From: PALSA-1006 sp037140475
Lineage (GTDB): Bacteria; Pseudomonadota; Gammaproteobacteria; Burkholderiales; Gallionellaceae
Assembly (NCBI GenBank): GCA_037140475.1
Contig: JBAXEJ010000014.1
Span: 1-46,119 of the forward strand
Direction of reading: 5' to 3'
DNA: 46,119 nucleotides
Shown here: positions 31,607 through 41,600 of the stretch, piece by piece
How positions within the stretch are numbered: the stretch's first letter is position 1
How the letters are laid out: every line of letters begins with the position of its first letter
Position numbers and translations under genes: made by a program
The notes under the pieces: model-generated
What the model was told of the DNA's origin: nothing
Database searches by the model: none
Seen by the model: the letters and a program-made list of their open reading frames with translations, nothing else

Positions 31607-32845
31607 TCAAAAATTTCCTTGAAACCACTCTTTCATTCGCGTCATCACATCTTTAAACGAGCCTGAACTCATCCGATGCACTTCATGTTTTTTCTGCTGA
31701 TCTAATCCATACAGCAGCAACCCAACACCAGTGGCAAATCTTGGTGTCTTAACCACATCTGAGAGTCCGCCGACATAACGTGGCAAGCCTAGCCGTACTG
31801 GCATGTGGAATATTTCTTCGCCCAGCTCCACCATGCCTTGCATAGCACTGCTACCGCCGGTAATCACGATGCCAGACGAGAGCAAATCTTCGAAGCCACT
31901 GCGGCGTAATTCCGCCTGCACCAAGGAATACAATTCCTCTACACGCGGCTCAATCACATCAGCCAGTGTTTGACGCGACAACGTTCGCACGCCACGTTCA
32001 CCTACGCCTGGAACCTCAATCGGCGCCTCATCTGCTAGCTGGCGCAAGGCACATCCATATTTAATTTTGATATCTTCTGCATCTTTGGTAGGCGTGCGCA
32101 ACGCCATCGCGATGTCGTTGGTAATTTGATCACCGGCTATGGGAATGACCGCAGTATGGCGAATCGCACCACCCGTAAAGATAGCCACATCTGTTGTGCC
32201 GCCGCCAATGTCCACCAGGCAAACGCCCAAGTCTTTTTCATCGTCCGCCAACACTGCTCGACTCGATGCCAGTGGCTGCAAAATCATTGAATTTACTTCT
32301 AGGCCGCATCGATGCACACACTTCATGATGTTTTGCACGGCCGCCACTGCGCCAGTAACAATATGCACCTCAACTTCCAAGCGCATACCACTCATACCCA
32401 ATGGCTTCTTAATGCCCTCTTGTCCGTCGATGCAAAACTCTTGCTCCAGAATATGCAGAATCTGTTGGTCACTCGGCAGACTGATTGAGCTGGCTGTCTC
32501 TACCACGCGATCAATGTCAGCCTGAATCACCTCTTTATCTTTAATTTTGACCATGCCATTCGCATTCGAGCTACGAATATGGCCGCCAGCAATACCGGTA
32601 TAAACCTCGGTAATTTTGCAATCCGCCATCAGCTCTGCATCACCTAATGAGCGCTGAATCGCACCTACTGATGCATCAATGTTCACCACCATGCCTTTTT
32701 TCATACCCGAAGATTCATGCATCCCCACGCCAATGACCTCTAGCGTACCTTCTGGTTTGACCTCGGCGACAATGGTGACAATCTTGGATGTCCCAATATC
32801 TAATCCAACAATTAGGTTTTTAACTTCTCTGTTTTTACTCATCAC
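31607..32845 (-). CDS. ftsA: Cell division protein FtsA
   Basis: Actin-like ATPase linking FtsZ to the membrane, 412 aa. Phosphate loop GLDIGTSKI near the start, the FtsA-specific 1C domain (about 85-160), VDIGGGTTD, and GGSSAMQG are all seen. The C-terminal amphipathic helix (about 395-412, FKDVMTRMKEWFQGNF) is the membrane-targeting sequence. Starts with MMSKN; the second methionine is an alternative. Only nine bases separate it from the ftsQ end, and it precedes ftsZ, the canonical ftsQAZ order. Confidence 0.98.
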   Translation of the reverse strand: MMSKNREVKNLIVGLDIGTSKIVTIVAEVKPEGTLEVIGVGMHESSGMKKGMVVNIDASVGAIQRSLGDAELMADCKITEVYTGIAGGHIRSSNANGMVKIKDKEVIQADIDRVVETASSISLPSDQQILHILEQEFCIDGQEGIKKPLGMSGMRLEVEVHIVTGAVAAVQNIMKCVHRCGLEVNSMILQPLASSRAVLADDEKDLGVCLVDIGGGTTDVAIFTGGAIRHTAVIPIAGDQITNDIAMALRTPTKDAEDIKIKYGCALRQLADEAPIEVPGVGERGVRTLSRQTLADVIEPRVEELYSLVQAELRRSGFEDLLSSGIVITGGSSAMQGMVELGEEIFHMPVRLGLPRYVGGLSDVVKTPRFATGVGLLLYGLDQQKKHEVHRMSSGSFKDVMTRMKEWFQGNF

Positions 32846-32854
32846 TTTTACCCT

Positions 32855-33592
32855 CTAAACCTTGTTAGCTGAATTCTGTTTTTCTGGCGCGCCCACACCA
32901 CTTGGCAAGTAGGCCGCAAAACCATTGCGATAACGCAAATCAATATGTTTCACCGGGTTAGTCAAGGTCGCAACGCTGTAGGGATACACCCCAACAAAAC
33001 GAGTTAATCTTTGCAGCATTTGTTCGCGCCCCAATTCCAAAACCATGCCATTCTTTAAACGTAGCTGCCATGCATAACGCGGCGACAAACTGATCTGTCC
33101 AATCTCTTGCTGAATCGGTAACAGTTCATTTTTTAACTCGCCATACATTTTCGCCACCAGATCCGAGGTGTCGGCTTGCCCAATAAATACAGGCAGTTCA
33201 TTTTTATACTCCGCGCCAAATACCTCGCCATAGGTGTTCACCAGCGACTTGTCATTCCACTTCGCTAGCGCCACATGCTCCTCAATTTCCACTTCGATCC
33301 CCCATGGAAATTTTCTGCGCACACTCACTTTGCGTACCCAAGGTAATTGTTCAAATGACAAGCGAGTTCGATTGATATCAACCGTAAAAAAATTCCCCTT
33401 AATCTGCTCATGCACCAGACGCTCTATCAAATCGACCGGTACCCTTTCCGGTGCCACTTTCAACTGCACTGTCTTAAGCGGAAAAATTGGCAAGCCCAAA
33501 ACATAGCGCGCTGCACCTATTAGGATTAACAACACACTCAGTCCGAATAAAAAATTAGCCGTACTTTTTAAAAGCTGGGGGTTATCCCACAT
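32855..33592 (-). CDS. ftsQ: Cell division protein FtsQ
   Basis: Bitopic divisome protein, 245 aa from the chosen start. Membrane span at about 12-34 (FLFGLSVLLILIGAARYVLG), a POTRA domain (about 40-110) starting FPLKTVQLKVAPERVP, and the FtsQ domain with WQLRLKNGMVLELGRE and DLRYRNGFAAYLP. The ATG at 33592 (MWDNPQLL) has GGAG seven bases upstream and matches betaproteobacterial FtsQ starts; a start 12 codons earlier (33628) would deepen the overlap with ddl to 47 bases. It connects FtsB/FtsL in the periplasm to the cytoplasmic ring. Confidence 0.95.
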   Translation of the reverse strand: MWDNPQLLKSTANFLFGLSVLLILIGAARYVLGLPIFPLKTVQLKVAPERVPVDLIERLVHEQIKGNFFTVDINRTRLSFEQLPWVRKVSVRRKFPWGIEVEIEEHVALAKWNDKSLVNTYGEVFGAEYKNELPVFIGQADTSDLVAKMYGELKNELLPIQQEIGQISLSPRYAWQLRLKNGMVLELGREQMLQRLTRFVGVYPYSVATLTNPVKHIDLRYRNGFAAYLPSGVGAPEKQNSANKV

Positions 33593-34493
33593 GCGCCGAC
33601 TCCAATATTTGCAAAACCAACTGCTCAAAATTGATACCGGCTTGTCTTGCCGCCATTGGCACGAGGCTGTGATCCGTCATGCCGGGTGAGGTATTCACCT
33701 CCAGCAAATAGGCCTTCCCCTGCTCGTCTCTTAAAAAGTCCACCCTCCCCCAACCTTGCCCACCAATCACCGCAAAACCCTGTTGCGCCAATTGCTGCAT
33801 CTCTGCTTCTTGCTCAGCACTCAATCCACAAGGGCACAAATAGCGTGTGTCATCGCGTAAATATTTCGACTCATAGTCATAAAACTCATTAGCCGGCTCA
33901 ATCTTGATTGCCGGTAAAGCACGACCATCCAAGATGGCAACGGTATATTCGCCACCGCCCACAAAGCGTTCCGCAATAACCAATTTATCGTACTTGGCTG
34001 CCTCTTGATACGCAGCCTGCAAATCTTCAACACGCTTTACCTTACTAATCCCTACGCTAGAACCTTCATTCGCTGGCTTCACAAAAAGTGGCAAACCCAA
34101 GCGCTTTACCACTGCTTGCCAGTCACTTTGCTCGGTCAACATTTCAAATTCGGGGATTGGCAACTTAGCCGCCTGCCATACCAATTTAGTCCGCCACTTA
34201 TCCATTGCCAATGCAGAGGCCAACACGCCACTTCCCGTGTAAGGAATATCCATTAACTCCAGTGCGCCCTGCACCGTACCGTCTTCGCCGAAGCGCCCAT
34301 GCAATGCAATAAATACGCGGTCGAATTTCTCGTCTCGTAGCGCATGTATGTCGCGCTCAGCGGGATCGAAGGCGTGCGCATTTACACCACTCTTCTGCAG
34401 CGCAGCAAGTACTGCCGCACCGCTTTTCAGAGACACCTCGCGCTCAGCTGAACTGCCGCCAAACAAAACGGCTACTTTCCCAAAGTTATTCAC
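33582..34493 (-). CDS. ddl: D-alanine--D-alanine ligase
   Basis: Makes D-Ala-D-Ala for the peptidoglycan stem, ATP-grasp fold, 303 aa, the DdlB size. VLFGGSSAEREVSLKSG at the N-terminus, ALHGRFGEDGTVQG, VKPANEGSSVGISKV and EVNTSPGMTDHSLVP are the conserved blocks. The start is GTG, whose codon overlaps the murB stop as GTGA. Position between murB and ftsQ is the usual one for ddlB in beta- and gammaproteobacteria. Cytoplasmic; its product is used by MurF, encoded at 41.6 kb. Confidence 0.97.
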   Translation of the reverse strand: MNNFGKVAVLFGGSSAEREVSLKSGAAVLAALQKSGVNAHAFDPAERDIHALRDEKFDRVFIALHGRFGEDGTVQGALELMDIPYTGSGVLASALAMDKWRTKLVWQAAKLPIPEFEMLTEQSDWQAVVKRLGLPLFVKPANEGSSVGISKVKRVEDLQAAYQEAAKYDKLVIAERFVGGGEYTVAILDGRALPAIKIEPANEFYDYESKYLRDDTRYLCPCGLSAEQEAEMQQLAQQGFAVIGGQGWGRVDFLRDEQGKAYLLEVNTSPGMTDHSLVPMAARQAGINFEQLVLQILESAHVG

Positions 34494-35434
34494 GCCAACT
34501 TCTCTCCAATTATTTTCACCTCGGGCTGCAATTTCACCCCTGTTTTCTCTGCAACGGTTGCACGCACCTGCTCAATTAAATTTTCAATGTCTGTCGCCGA
34601 TGCATTGGCGATATTGACGATAAAGTTGGCGTGTTTTTGCGACACTTGAGCGCCACCAATGCGTAGCCCTTTAAGCCCACAGCTTTCGATTAATCTCGCC
34701 GCATGATTGCCCTGTGGATTGCGGAATACAGAACCCGCGTTCGGCAAGTGCAATGGCTGACTCGCACTACGCTTTTCCAGTAACGCCTTAATGTCCAGTT
34801 TCGCAACTTCGCTTTCACCTTGGTCAAATTTCAACCAAGCACTTACAAAAAATTCCTGGCCAACTGAATCCTGAATGTCGCATTTCGCATCCCGATTTCT
34901 GCTCGCATGGCGATAACTCACTTGGTAGTCTTGCGGTGTACGCATCTGCAACTCTCCGTTACGAGTCATCACCTGCACGCGCACCACCTTGTCCCATGTT
35001 TCGCTGCCATAGCATCCTGCATTCATCGCTAACATACCGCCCAACGTACCGGGTATTCCTGCGAAAAACCCAGCGCCATGCAACTCATTAGCAGCCGCGA
35101 AACGCGCTAATTTCGCACCCGGCACTCCCGCCTGAGCGTAGACATAATCACCATCCATATGCATTTCACTTAACGCACCATGCATCAACAACACTGTGCC
35201 GCGTAAGCCGCCATCTCTAATTAATAAATTGCTTCCTAGGCCAATCGCAACGAGTGATTCCTCTGCAGGCAATAAACTCAAAAATAGTTGTAGATCGGCA
35301 AGATCGGCAGGGCGATACATGCGCTGCGCAATGCCGCCTGCACGCCAACTGGTATAACGACTCATATCCACGTCATGGCGCATCTCGCCGCGCAAACCCT
35401 TCTCACTAAATTGTGTTGGCTCGCTCATATTCAT
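34490..35434 (-). CDS. murB: UDP-N-acetylenolpyruvoylglucosamine reductase
   Basis: FAD-dependent reductase making UDP-MurNAc, 314 aa, of the shorter (type II) MurB form. SRYTSWRAGGIAQRMYRP opens the FAD domain, LGSNLLIRDGG and GIPGTLGGMLAMNAGCYG are FAD-binding signatures, and the C-terminal catalytic part has LPNAGSVFRNPQ with the active serine. MNMSEPT offers two methionines; the first overlaps the murC stop as ATGA and was chosen. Overlaps ddl by four bases. Cytoplasmic. Confidence 0.97.
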   Translation of the reverse strand: MNMSEPTQFSEKGLRGEMRHDVDMSRYTSWRAGGIAQRMYRPADLADLQLFLSLLPAEESLVAIGLGSNLLIRDGGLRGTVLLMHGALSEMHMDGDYVYAQAGVPGAKLARFAAANELHGAGFFAGIPGTLGGMLAMNAGCYGSETWDKVVRVQVMTRNGELQMRTPQDYQVSYRHASRNRDAKCDIQDSVGQEFFVSAWLKFDQGESEVAKLDIKALLEKRSASQPLHLPNAGSVFRNPQGNHAARLIESCGLKGLRIGGAQVSQKHANFIVNIANASATDIENLIEQVRATVAEKTGVKLQPEVKIIGEKLA

Positions 35435-36831
35435 TTTTGAGATAGTTGCTTCACCATATTGGGAACGCCACCAATCGTGCCTGCTCCCATCGTCAAGACC
35501 ACATCACCAACACGCGCCATCTGCATAATGGCTTGCGGCATCTCGGTTATTTTTTCTACGAAGGTCGCCTCACTTTGCCCCGCCACACGCAAGGCGTGCA
35601 TTAGCGCACGACCATCCGCCGCCACGATCGGCGTTTCGCCGGCCGCATAGATCTCACTCAACACCAAGGCGTCCACACCTGACATCACTTGCACAAAGTC
35701 TTCGAACAAATCACGAGTACGGGTGTAGCGATGCGGCTGAAACGCCAACAGCAATCGCTTATTTGGAAACGCGCCACGCACTGCCGCTAGAGTTGCTTTC
35801 ATCTCCACGGGGTGATGTCCGTAATCGTCGATCAGCGTGAACGTGCCGCCACTCGCCAATGTAATTTCGCCATAGCGCTGCATACGACGTCCCACGCCTT
35901 CAAATTCTGCAAGCGCTGCCACAATCGCATCTCCCGCAACACCAACCTCTAGCGCGACTGCAATCGCGGCCAAGGAATTGAGTACATTGTGCAAGCCGGC
36001 CAAATTAAGAGTGACATCAAGATCAATTGGCACCGTGTTATGCCGACATAGCGCTGTAAAGCGCATCTTGCCGCCTTCGTGTCGCACATTGACTGCACGA
36101 ATTTGCGCGTCTTCGCAAAAACCGTAAGTCGTCACTGGCTTACTGATGCGTGGCAAAATTTCACGCACGTTTGCGTCGTCCACACATAGCATCGCTCGGC
36201 CATAAAACGGCAGACGCTCAATGAAATCAACGAAGGCCTGTTTCAATTTATTGAAATCATGGCCATACGTTTCCATGTGATCGGCGTCGATATTGGTGAC
36301 CACTGCTAAGATCGGCGTGAGATACAAAAATGAAGCATCAGACTCATCCGCCTCTGCCACAATAAATTCACCTGTACCCAAACGCGCATTTGCACCACTG
36401 CTGTTGAGACGACCTCCGATGACAAAAGTCGGGTCATACCCCCCTTTAGCCAACACGCTGGTTACCAACGAAGTCGTTGTCGTTTTTCCGTGCGTTCCCG
36501 CCACCGCAATACCTTGGCGCAAGCGCATCAACTCGGCCAACATCACCGCGCGCGGTACGACTGGAATACGTTTATTGCGTGCAGAAACCACTTCTGGGTT
36601 GTCCGCTTTCACCGCTGTCGAGGTCACTACCGCATCTGCATCACGCAAATTATTTGTATCGTGACCATAGTAAATGGTTGCTCCTAGGCCCCGCAGGCGC
36701 TGGGTAACTGCACTCTCACTCAAATCAGATCCACTCACTTTAAAACCCAAGTTAAGAAGAACCTCTGCGATTCCGTTCATGCCGGATCCGCCTATACCGA
36801 CGAAGTGGATGTTTTTAATTTTGTGTTTCAT
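35431..36831 (-). CDS. murC: UDP-N-acetylmuramate--L-alanine ligase
   Basis: Adds L-Ala to UDP-MurNAc, 466 aa. Rossmann opening HFVGIGGSGMNGIAEVL, ATP loop AGTHGKTTTTSLV, the NIDADHMETYGHDF motif, and the C-terminal LIDDYGHHPVEMKATL, AFQPHRYTRT and MGAGTIGG blocks are complete. First residues MKHKIKNIH match the family. Overlaps the murG 3' end (ATGA) and murB start (ATGA), so it is in a coupled chain. Cytoplasmic. Confidence 0.98.
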   Translation of the reverse strand: MKHKIKNIHFVGIGGSGMNGIAEVLLNLGFKVSGSDLSESAVTQRLRGLGATIYYGHDTNNLRDADAVVTSTAVKADNPEVVSARNKRIPVVPRAVMLAELMRLRQGIAVAGTHGKTTTTSLVTSVLAKGGYDPTFVIGGRLNSSGANARLGTGEFIVAEADESDASFLYLTPILAVVTNIDADHMETYGHDFNKLKQAFVDFIERLPFYGRAMLCVDDANVREILPRISKPVTTYGFCEDAQIRAVNVRHEGGKMRFTALCRHNTVPIDLDVTLNLAGLHNVLNSLAAIAVALEVGVAGDAIVAALAEFEGVGRRMQRYGEITLASGGTFTLIDDYGHHPVEMKATLAAVRGAFPNKRLLLAFQPHRYTRTRDLFEDFVQVMSGVDALVLSEIYAAGETPIVAADGRALMHALRVAGQSEATFVEKITEMPQAIMQMARVGDVVLTMGAGTIGGVPNMVKQLSQK

Positions 36832-37885
36832 GCGGCCTCCCCCAGTAATTCACAGACCTGCACTACTTGCGCCGTTGCATCCGGCTTCGCCAAACTGCGT
36901 GCGGCTTGCGCCATTACCAGCAACTTCTCTCTTGTCAACTTATGCAACAGTTGCGCCAACTTCTCCGCACTTAATTCTGTTTGCGGCAACAAAATCGCCG
37001 CACCTTTGTCGCTTAAAAATCTTGCGTTGTATGTTTGGTGGTCATCTACTGCAAACGGAAATGGAATCAGCACGCTCGCCACACCTGCTGCAGCCAACTC
37101 TGCGATGGTTAGCGCCCCAGCACGACAAATCACCACATCTGCTTTTGCATACTGATCCGCCATGTCTTCTAAAAAGGCGCGCACCTCAGCGCCAACTTTT
37201 GCATCTGCATAAAGTTTTTGCACGGCTTCAAAATGCTTTTTTCCAGCTTGATGCAACACGTTCGGCCGTTCTGCTTCTGCCAGCAGCGCGAGCGCTTTCG
37301 GCAAGGCCTTGTTGAGCGCTTGTGCGCCTAAGCTACCGCCCACCACCAGCACATTCAATTTACCAGATCGACCTGCATACCGTACTTCGGGGACGCTATA
37401 TCGGCTCGCACTGGATTGCCGCACCAAATACTTTTAACTAGCACATCTGGAAAACCACTCAGCACTCGCGAAGCGATTTTTGCCAAAACTTTATTACTCA
37501 TTCCTGCAATAGAATTTTGCTCGTGAATGACTAACGGACGGCGCAGCAATGCCGCCATCAATCCACCCGGCATCGTGATATAGCCCCCCATACCCAGCAC
37601 TACATCAGGCCGGTGACGCAACATCGCATCAAAGCTTTGACCCAAGGCGCGTAACAAAGTAAACGGCAGTGTCAATAAGCGCAGTGCACCTTTACCTCGC
37701 ACACCCGTAAAATTTACCCATGCCATCGGGTAGCCATGCTTAGGTACCAACTCTGCTTCCATACTATTCGGCGCACCCAACCACACGACGTTCCAGTCCT
37801 TCGCACGTAATGCGTCAGCAACAGCCAACCCTGGGTAGATATGCCCGCCTGTTCCGCCCGCCATGATGAGAAGAGTGCGACTCAT
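36828..37885 (-). pseudogene. murG: murG interrupted by a one-base frameshift
   Basis: UDP-GlcNAc:lipid I GlcNAc transferase, but split into two frames. The N-terminal part (from 37885) starts MSRTLLIMAGGTGGHIYPGLA with the GGTGGH loop and reads to ...GNPVRADIAS, then ends at a stop near 37355. The C-terminal part continues in another frame as PEVRYAGRSGKLNVLVVGGSLGAQ to the normal end LLGEAA, including the GlcNAc-binding region CRAGALTIAELAAAG. The switch falls at a run of four C on the coding strand (G at 37389-37392). One extra C would join both parts into about 352 aa, the normal MurG length. Both halves are otherwise well conserved and show no further decay. MurG is essential, so a sequence or assembly error is most likely; a true lesion with another copy elsewhere is possible. 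Confidence 0.92.
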
Positions 37886-39045
37886 ATTGGAAGCCCTCGT
37901 GCAACACGCCTATTCTCGTAGTCAATTCGCAGCAACACCGCAATCGCAATGCAATTCACCACCACACCGCTACCGCCGAAACTTAGAAAAGGAAGTGTTA
38001 ATCCTTTAGTTGGCAAAACACCCATGTTCACACCCATATTGATCATCGCTTGCACGCCTAGCCACACCGCAATTCCTTGCGCCACCAATGCTGGAAATAA
38101 GCGCTCCTCCATTGCAGCATGTCGCCCGATGCTGAAAGCCCGCACGATCAACCAAGCAAATAATGCGATCACTGCCAACACACCAAAGAATCCCAACTCT
38201 TCCGCGATCACTGCCAACAAAAAGTCGGTATGCGCTTCGGGTAGATAAAACAATTTTTCTACGCTTGCCCCTAAACCAACACCTAGCCACTCACCGCGGC
38301 CAAAGGCAATGAGTGCATGACTTAACTGATAACCCTTGCCATAGGGATCTGACCACGGGTCCATAAATCCGACTACACGTTGCATGCGATAGGGCGAAGT
38401 CAAAATTAGTGCGGCAAATGCCATCGGCAGTGCGACTGTCAACAAACCGAATATTTTGAGATTGAATCCACCCAGCCATAGCGTGCCCATCGCAATCGCG
38501 CAAATCACCACGAAGGCTCCCATGTCTGGCTCCAACAGCAACAAAGTTCCCACTAATGCCATCACCACGAACATCGGGAAGAAAGCCTTGCTCAAACTGT
38601 TTTTGACCGCACCTTTACGCACCGCGTAATCTGCCGCATACAACACCGCAAAAAATTTCATTAACTCGGATGGCTGCAGATTGATCACAAATAATGACAA
38701 CCATCGACGGCTACCATTCACCGCACGTCCAATGCCAGGAATCAACACCAACAGTAGCAACACCACCCCAAGCAAAAACAAATACGGCGCCCAGTTTTGC
38801 CACGTTTTCGTTGGCACTTGAAACACCAAGATGCCTGCGAACAAGCCAACTAAAACAAATACCGCATGACGTATTAAGTAATAACTTGGTTGATACCCCG
38901 TAAATTTTCCGGCCTCTGCCGTGGCAATAGATGCGGAATAAACCATCACCAGCCCCAGCGCCAGTAAGGCTGTGACGATCCACACCAGCACGTTGTCGTA
39001 CTCTGCGATCTCACGGCGCGAACTACCGAGGCTCAAGGTTGTCAT
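37882..39045 (-). CDS. ftsW: Lipid II polymerase FtsW
   Basis: SEDS-family peptidoglycan glycosyltransferase of the divisome, 387 aa with ten membrane spans. Motifs: VNGSRRWLSLFVINLQPSE, FGRGEWLGVGLGASVEKLFYLPEAHTDFLLAVIAEELGF (in pieces, about 245-285) and the C-terminal TKGLTLPFLSFGGSG. The aspartate within the HTDF loop is the essential SEDS residue. It works with FtsI (PBP3), encoded at the right end of the window. ATGA overlaps with both murD before and murG after it. Confidence 0.98.
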   Translation of the reverse strand: MTTLSLGSSRREIAEYDNVLVWIVTALLALGLVMVYSASIATAEAGKFTGYQPSYYLIRHAVFVLVGLFAGILVFQVPTKTWQNWAPYLFLLGVVLLLLVLIPGIGRAVNGSRRWLSLFVINLQPSELMKFFAVLYAADYAVRKGAVKNSLSKAFFPMFVVMALVGTLLLLEPDMGAFVVICAIAMGTLWLGGFNLKIFGLLTVALPMAFAALILTSPYRMQRVVGFMDPWSDPYGKGYQLSHALIAFGRGEWLGVGLGASVEKLFYLPEAHTDFLLAVIAEELGFFGVLAVIALFAWLIVRAFSIGRHAAMEERLFPALVAQGIAVWLGVQAMINMGVNMGVLPTKGLTLPFLSFGGSGVVVNCIAIAVLLRIDYENRRVARGLPI

Positions 39046-40427
39046 GACGCCAGTGCCTCCAACTCACGCACTGCACTAACAAATACTTCGGCGCGATGCT
39101 CATAGTTTTTGAACATATCGAAACTGGCACATGCGGGCGATAACAACACGGCATCGCCTGGCTGTGCTTCTGCCGCGCTAGTACGTACCGCCTCTGGCAA
39201 GTCTTTAGCAAACATCAAGGGCACGCCACATTCGTGCAGCGCTGCAGCAATTTTTTCCGCATCGCGCCCAATCAACACCGCAACGCGCGCATGTTTTGCG
39301 ACTGCATTTTGTAGCGGAGTGAAGTCTTGCCCCTTGCCATCTCCACCTAAAATAATGATGGTTGGACGCCCCAACCCGTCTAGCGCTGCGACCGTCGCCC
39401 CTACGTTAGTACCCTTCGAATCATCAAAGTAGGTAACGTCATTAATCTCAGCGACTTTTTCTACGCGATGTGGCAAGCCTCTAAATTCGCGCAACGCGCT
39501 CAACAAAGGTGGCATCGGAATTCCCACAGCACGGCACAGCGAAATCGCCGCCAGTGCATTCGATATATTGTGCATACCAACCACTTTTAACTCGACTGCA
39601 TTGAGCAGCCGGCGAGTCCCCTCAACCAACCAGACCTCATCATTTTCCTGCTCAATACCAAGATCATGCTTTTCCATATTCGGCGAAGCCACTCCAAAAG
39701 TTTGGATCAGGCGCTCACGCAACCCCATCGCTAAACTTTCAGCGTCATCGCGATTTAGTACTTGCACACTGCCACGGCCATCGCTCCTAAAAATTCGCGC
39801 CTTTGCTGCAATGTAAGCACCAATATTGGCGTAACGATCCATGTGATCTTCGCTAATATTCAGCACCGTGGCCGCGTCTGCATTCAGGGTATATGTTGTC
39901 TCTAATTGAAAACTCGACAGCTCCAGCACCCACACATCAGGATGTTTACCTTTGCGCTGCACCAACACATCCAGCACCGCAGGCGAAATATTGCCGGCCA
40001 CTTCAGTATCCAGCCCAGCGGCACGGCACATTGCGCCAACCATACTCGTAACGGTTGTCTTACCATTCGCGCCGGTTATCGCAATTATCTTGGGACGATT
40101 TTCTTTCGGCAGCGACTGCGCAAATATCTCAATATCACCCACCACTGGAATGCCTCGCGCGAGCGCTTTTTGCACTAACGGCTCTGCCATTGCGATTCCT
40201 GGACTAATCGCGATCAACTCAATATCGTCTAATAGTTCGCTACGAAATATTCCACATCTCACTTCAACCTGTGGAAAGTTGGCCTGAATCATGGTCAGTG
40301 TGGAGGGAGCATCACGACTATCTGCCACACGCACTTTTGCGCCATGCGCCAGCATCCAGCGGACAAGCGACACCCCAGTCTCTCCGAGACCGAGAACTAA
40401 CACCGACTTGTCTGCCAAACTATTCAT
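39042..40427 (-). CDS. murD: UDP-N-acetylmuramoylalanine--D-glutamate ligase
   Basis: Adds D-Glu to UDP-MurNAc-L-Ala, 461 aa. N-terminal VLVLGLGETGVSLVRWM, ATP loop ITGANGKTTVTSMVG, ISEDHMDRY, FDDSKGTNVGATVAAL and the C-terminal LLSPACASFDMFKNYEHRAEVF are diagnostic. Ends with an ATGA overlap into ftsW and starts 60 bases after mraY. The gap (40428-40487) is AT-rich but shows no clear terminator. Cytoplasmic. Confidence 0.98.
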   Translation of the reverse strand: MNSLADKSVLVLGLGETGVSLVRWMLAHGAKVRVADSRDAPSTLTMIQANFPQVEVRCGIFRSELLDDIELIAISPGIAMAEPLVQKALARGIPVVGDIEIFAQSLPKENRPKIIAITGANGKTTVTSMVGAMCRAAGLDTEVAGNISPAVLDVLVQRKGKHPDVWVLELSSFQLETTYTLNADAATVLNISEDHMDRYANIGAYIAAKARIFRSDGRGSVQVLNRDDAESLAMGLRERLIQTFGVASPNMEKHDLGIEQENDEVWLVEGTRRLLNAVELKVVGMHNISNALAAISLCRAVGIPMPPLLSALREFRGLPHRVEKVAEINDVTYFDDSKGTNVGATVAALDGLGRPTIIILGGDGKGQDFTPLQNAVAKHARVAVLIGRDAEKIAAALHECGVPLMFAKDLPEAVRTSAAEAQPGDAVLLSPACASFDMFKNYEHRAEVFVSAVRELEALAS

Positions 40428-40487
40428 GCGCCCTCCCCTGAATCTCGTCGAAAAAATTAAATCTAAATAAAATCAATATGCTAAAGA

Positions 40488-41591
40488 CTAGCGTAGCTTT
40501 AACGTCGCCAAGCCTAGCAACACCAACAGCATGGTGATGATCCAAAACCTCACCACCACTTGCGTTTCTTTCCAGCCCTTTTGCTCAAAATGGTGGTGCA
40601 ATGGCGCCATCAAAAAAATGCGCTTCCCCACACCCGTTGTTTTCTTGGTGTATTTGAAATAGGTCACCTGCAACATCACCGAAACAGCCTCCACCACAAA
40701 CACCCCGCCCATGATGAAAAACACAATTTCTTGTCGCACAATGACCGCGACTACACCTAGCGCTGCACCTAACGCCAGCGCACCCACATCCCCCATAAAA
40801 ACTTCTGCGGGATAGGCGTTGAACCACAAGAACGCCAAACCTGCCCCAGCAATCGCGGCACAAAAAACCGCCAACTCGCTCGCCCCCGGGATATGCGGCA
40901 CACCTAAGTATTTTGCGAATACAGCGTGACCCGCCACATAGGCAAATATTGCCAGTGCGCCACTCACCATCACCGTCGGCATAATCGCCAGTCCATCTAG
41001 GCCATCGGTCAAGTTGACTGCGTTGCTACTACCCACAATCACCAAATAAACCATCACCACAAATGCCAAGCCACCTAATGGGAATACAGCGTATTTGAAA
41101 AACGGCACGATCAACTCGGTGTGCGCAGGCAATGTTGCGTTCGACCACAGATACGCACCTACCGCCAAAGCAATGGCTGACTGCCAGAACATTTTGGCTT
41201 TTGCGGACAGGCCATCCGAATTGCGATGCACAACTTTGCGATAATCATCCACCCAACCAATTGCACCCACACCTAACGTTGTCAGCAACACCACCCAAAT
41301 ATAGGGATTGCTCAGATCCGCCCACAACAAGGTGGTGATCGCCACTGAAGTCAAAATCAGCGCGCCCCCCATCGTTGGCGTGCCCGCTTTAATTAAATGT
41401 GTTTGCGGACCATCTGTCCGCACTGACTGACCAATTTTCATTTGCGCCAACTTACGAATCATCGCAGGGCCAACCAAAAATGAAATAAACAAAGCCGTCA
41501 TCGCAGCCAGCACAGCGCGTAGCGTGATGTAGTTGAATACGCTAAATGTTCTAACGTCTTGGGCGAACCATTGTGCAAGCGCAAGTAACAT
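40488..41591 (-). CDS. mraY: Phospho-N-acetylmuramoyl-pentapeptide transferase MraY
   Basis: Makes lipid I from UDP-MurNAc-pentapeptide and undecaprenyl phosphate; integral membrane, 367 aa, ten spans. Active-site aspartates: the DD of GWVDDYRKV and the aspartates of NLTDGLDGLA; the cytoplasmic histidine-rich loop APLHHHFEQKGWKE is also present. TPTMGGAL near residue 72 is typical. The start has AAGGGAGAGG upstream and lies nine bases beyond the murF end. The product is the substrate of MurG, whose gene is frameshifted here. Confidence 0.98.
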   Translation of the reverse strand: MLLALAQWFAQDVRTFSVFNYITLRAVLAAMTALFISFLVGPAMIRKLAQMKIGQSVRTDGPQTHLIKAGTPTMGGALILTSVAITTLLWADLSNPYIWVVLLTTLGVGAIGWVDDYRKVVHRNSDGLSAKAKMFWQSAIALAVGAYLWSNATLPAHTELIVPFFKYAVFPLGGLAFVVMVYLVIVGSSNAVNLTDGLDGLAIMPTVMVSGALAIFAYVAGHAVFAKYLGVPHIPGASELAVFCAAIAGAGLAFLWFNAYPAEVFMGDVGALALGAALGVVAVIVRQEIVFFIMGGVFVVEAVSVMLQVTYFKYTKKTTGVGKRIFLMAPLHHHFEQKGWKETQVVVRFWIITMLLVLLGLATLKLR

Positions 41592-41600
41592 ACCTCTCCC

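Noticed and set aside
37380..37395. Programmed -1 frameshifting in murG
   Set aside because: The bases G TCC CCG do not form an X XXY YYZ slippery heptamer and MurG is not known to use recoding; a lost C is simpler.
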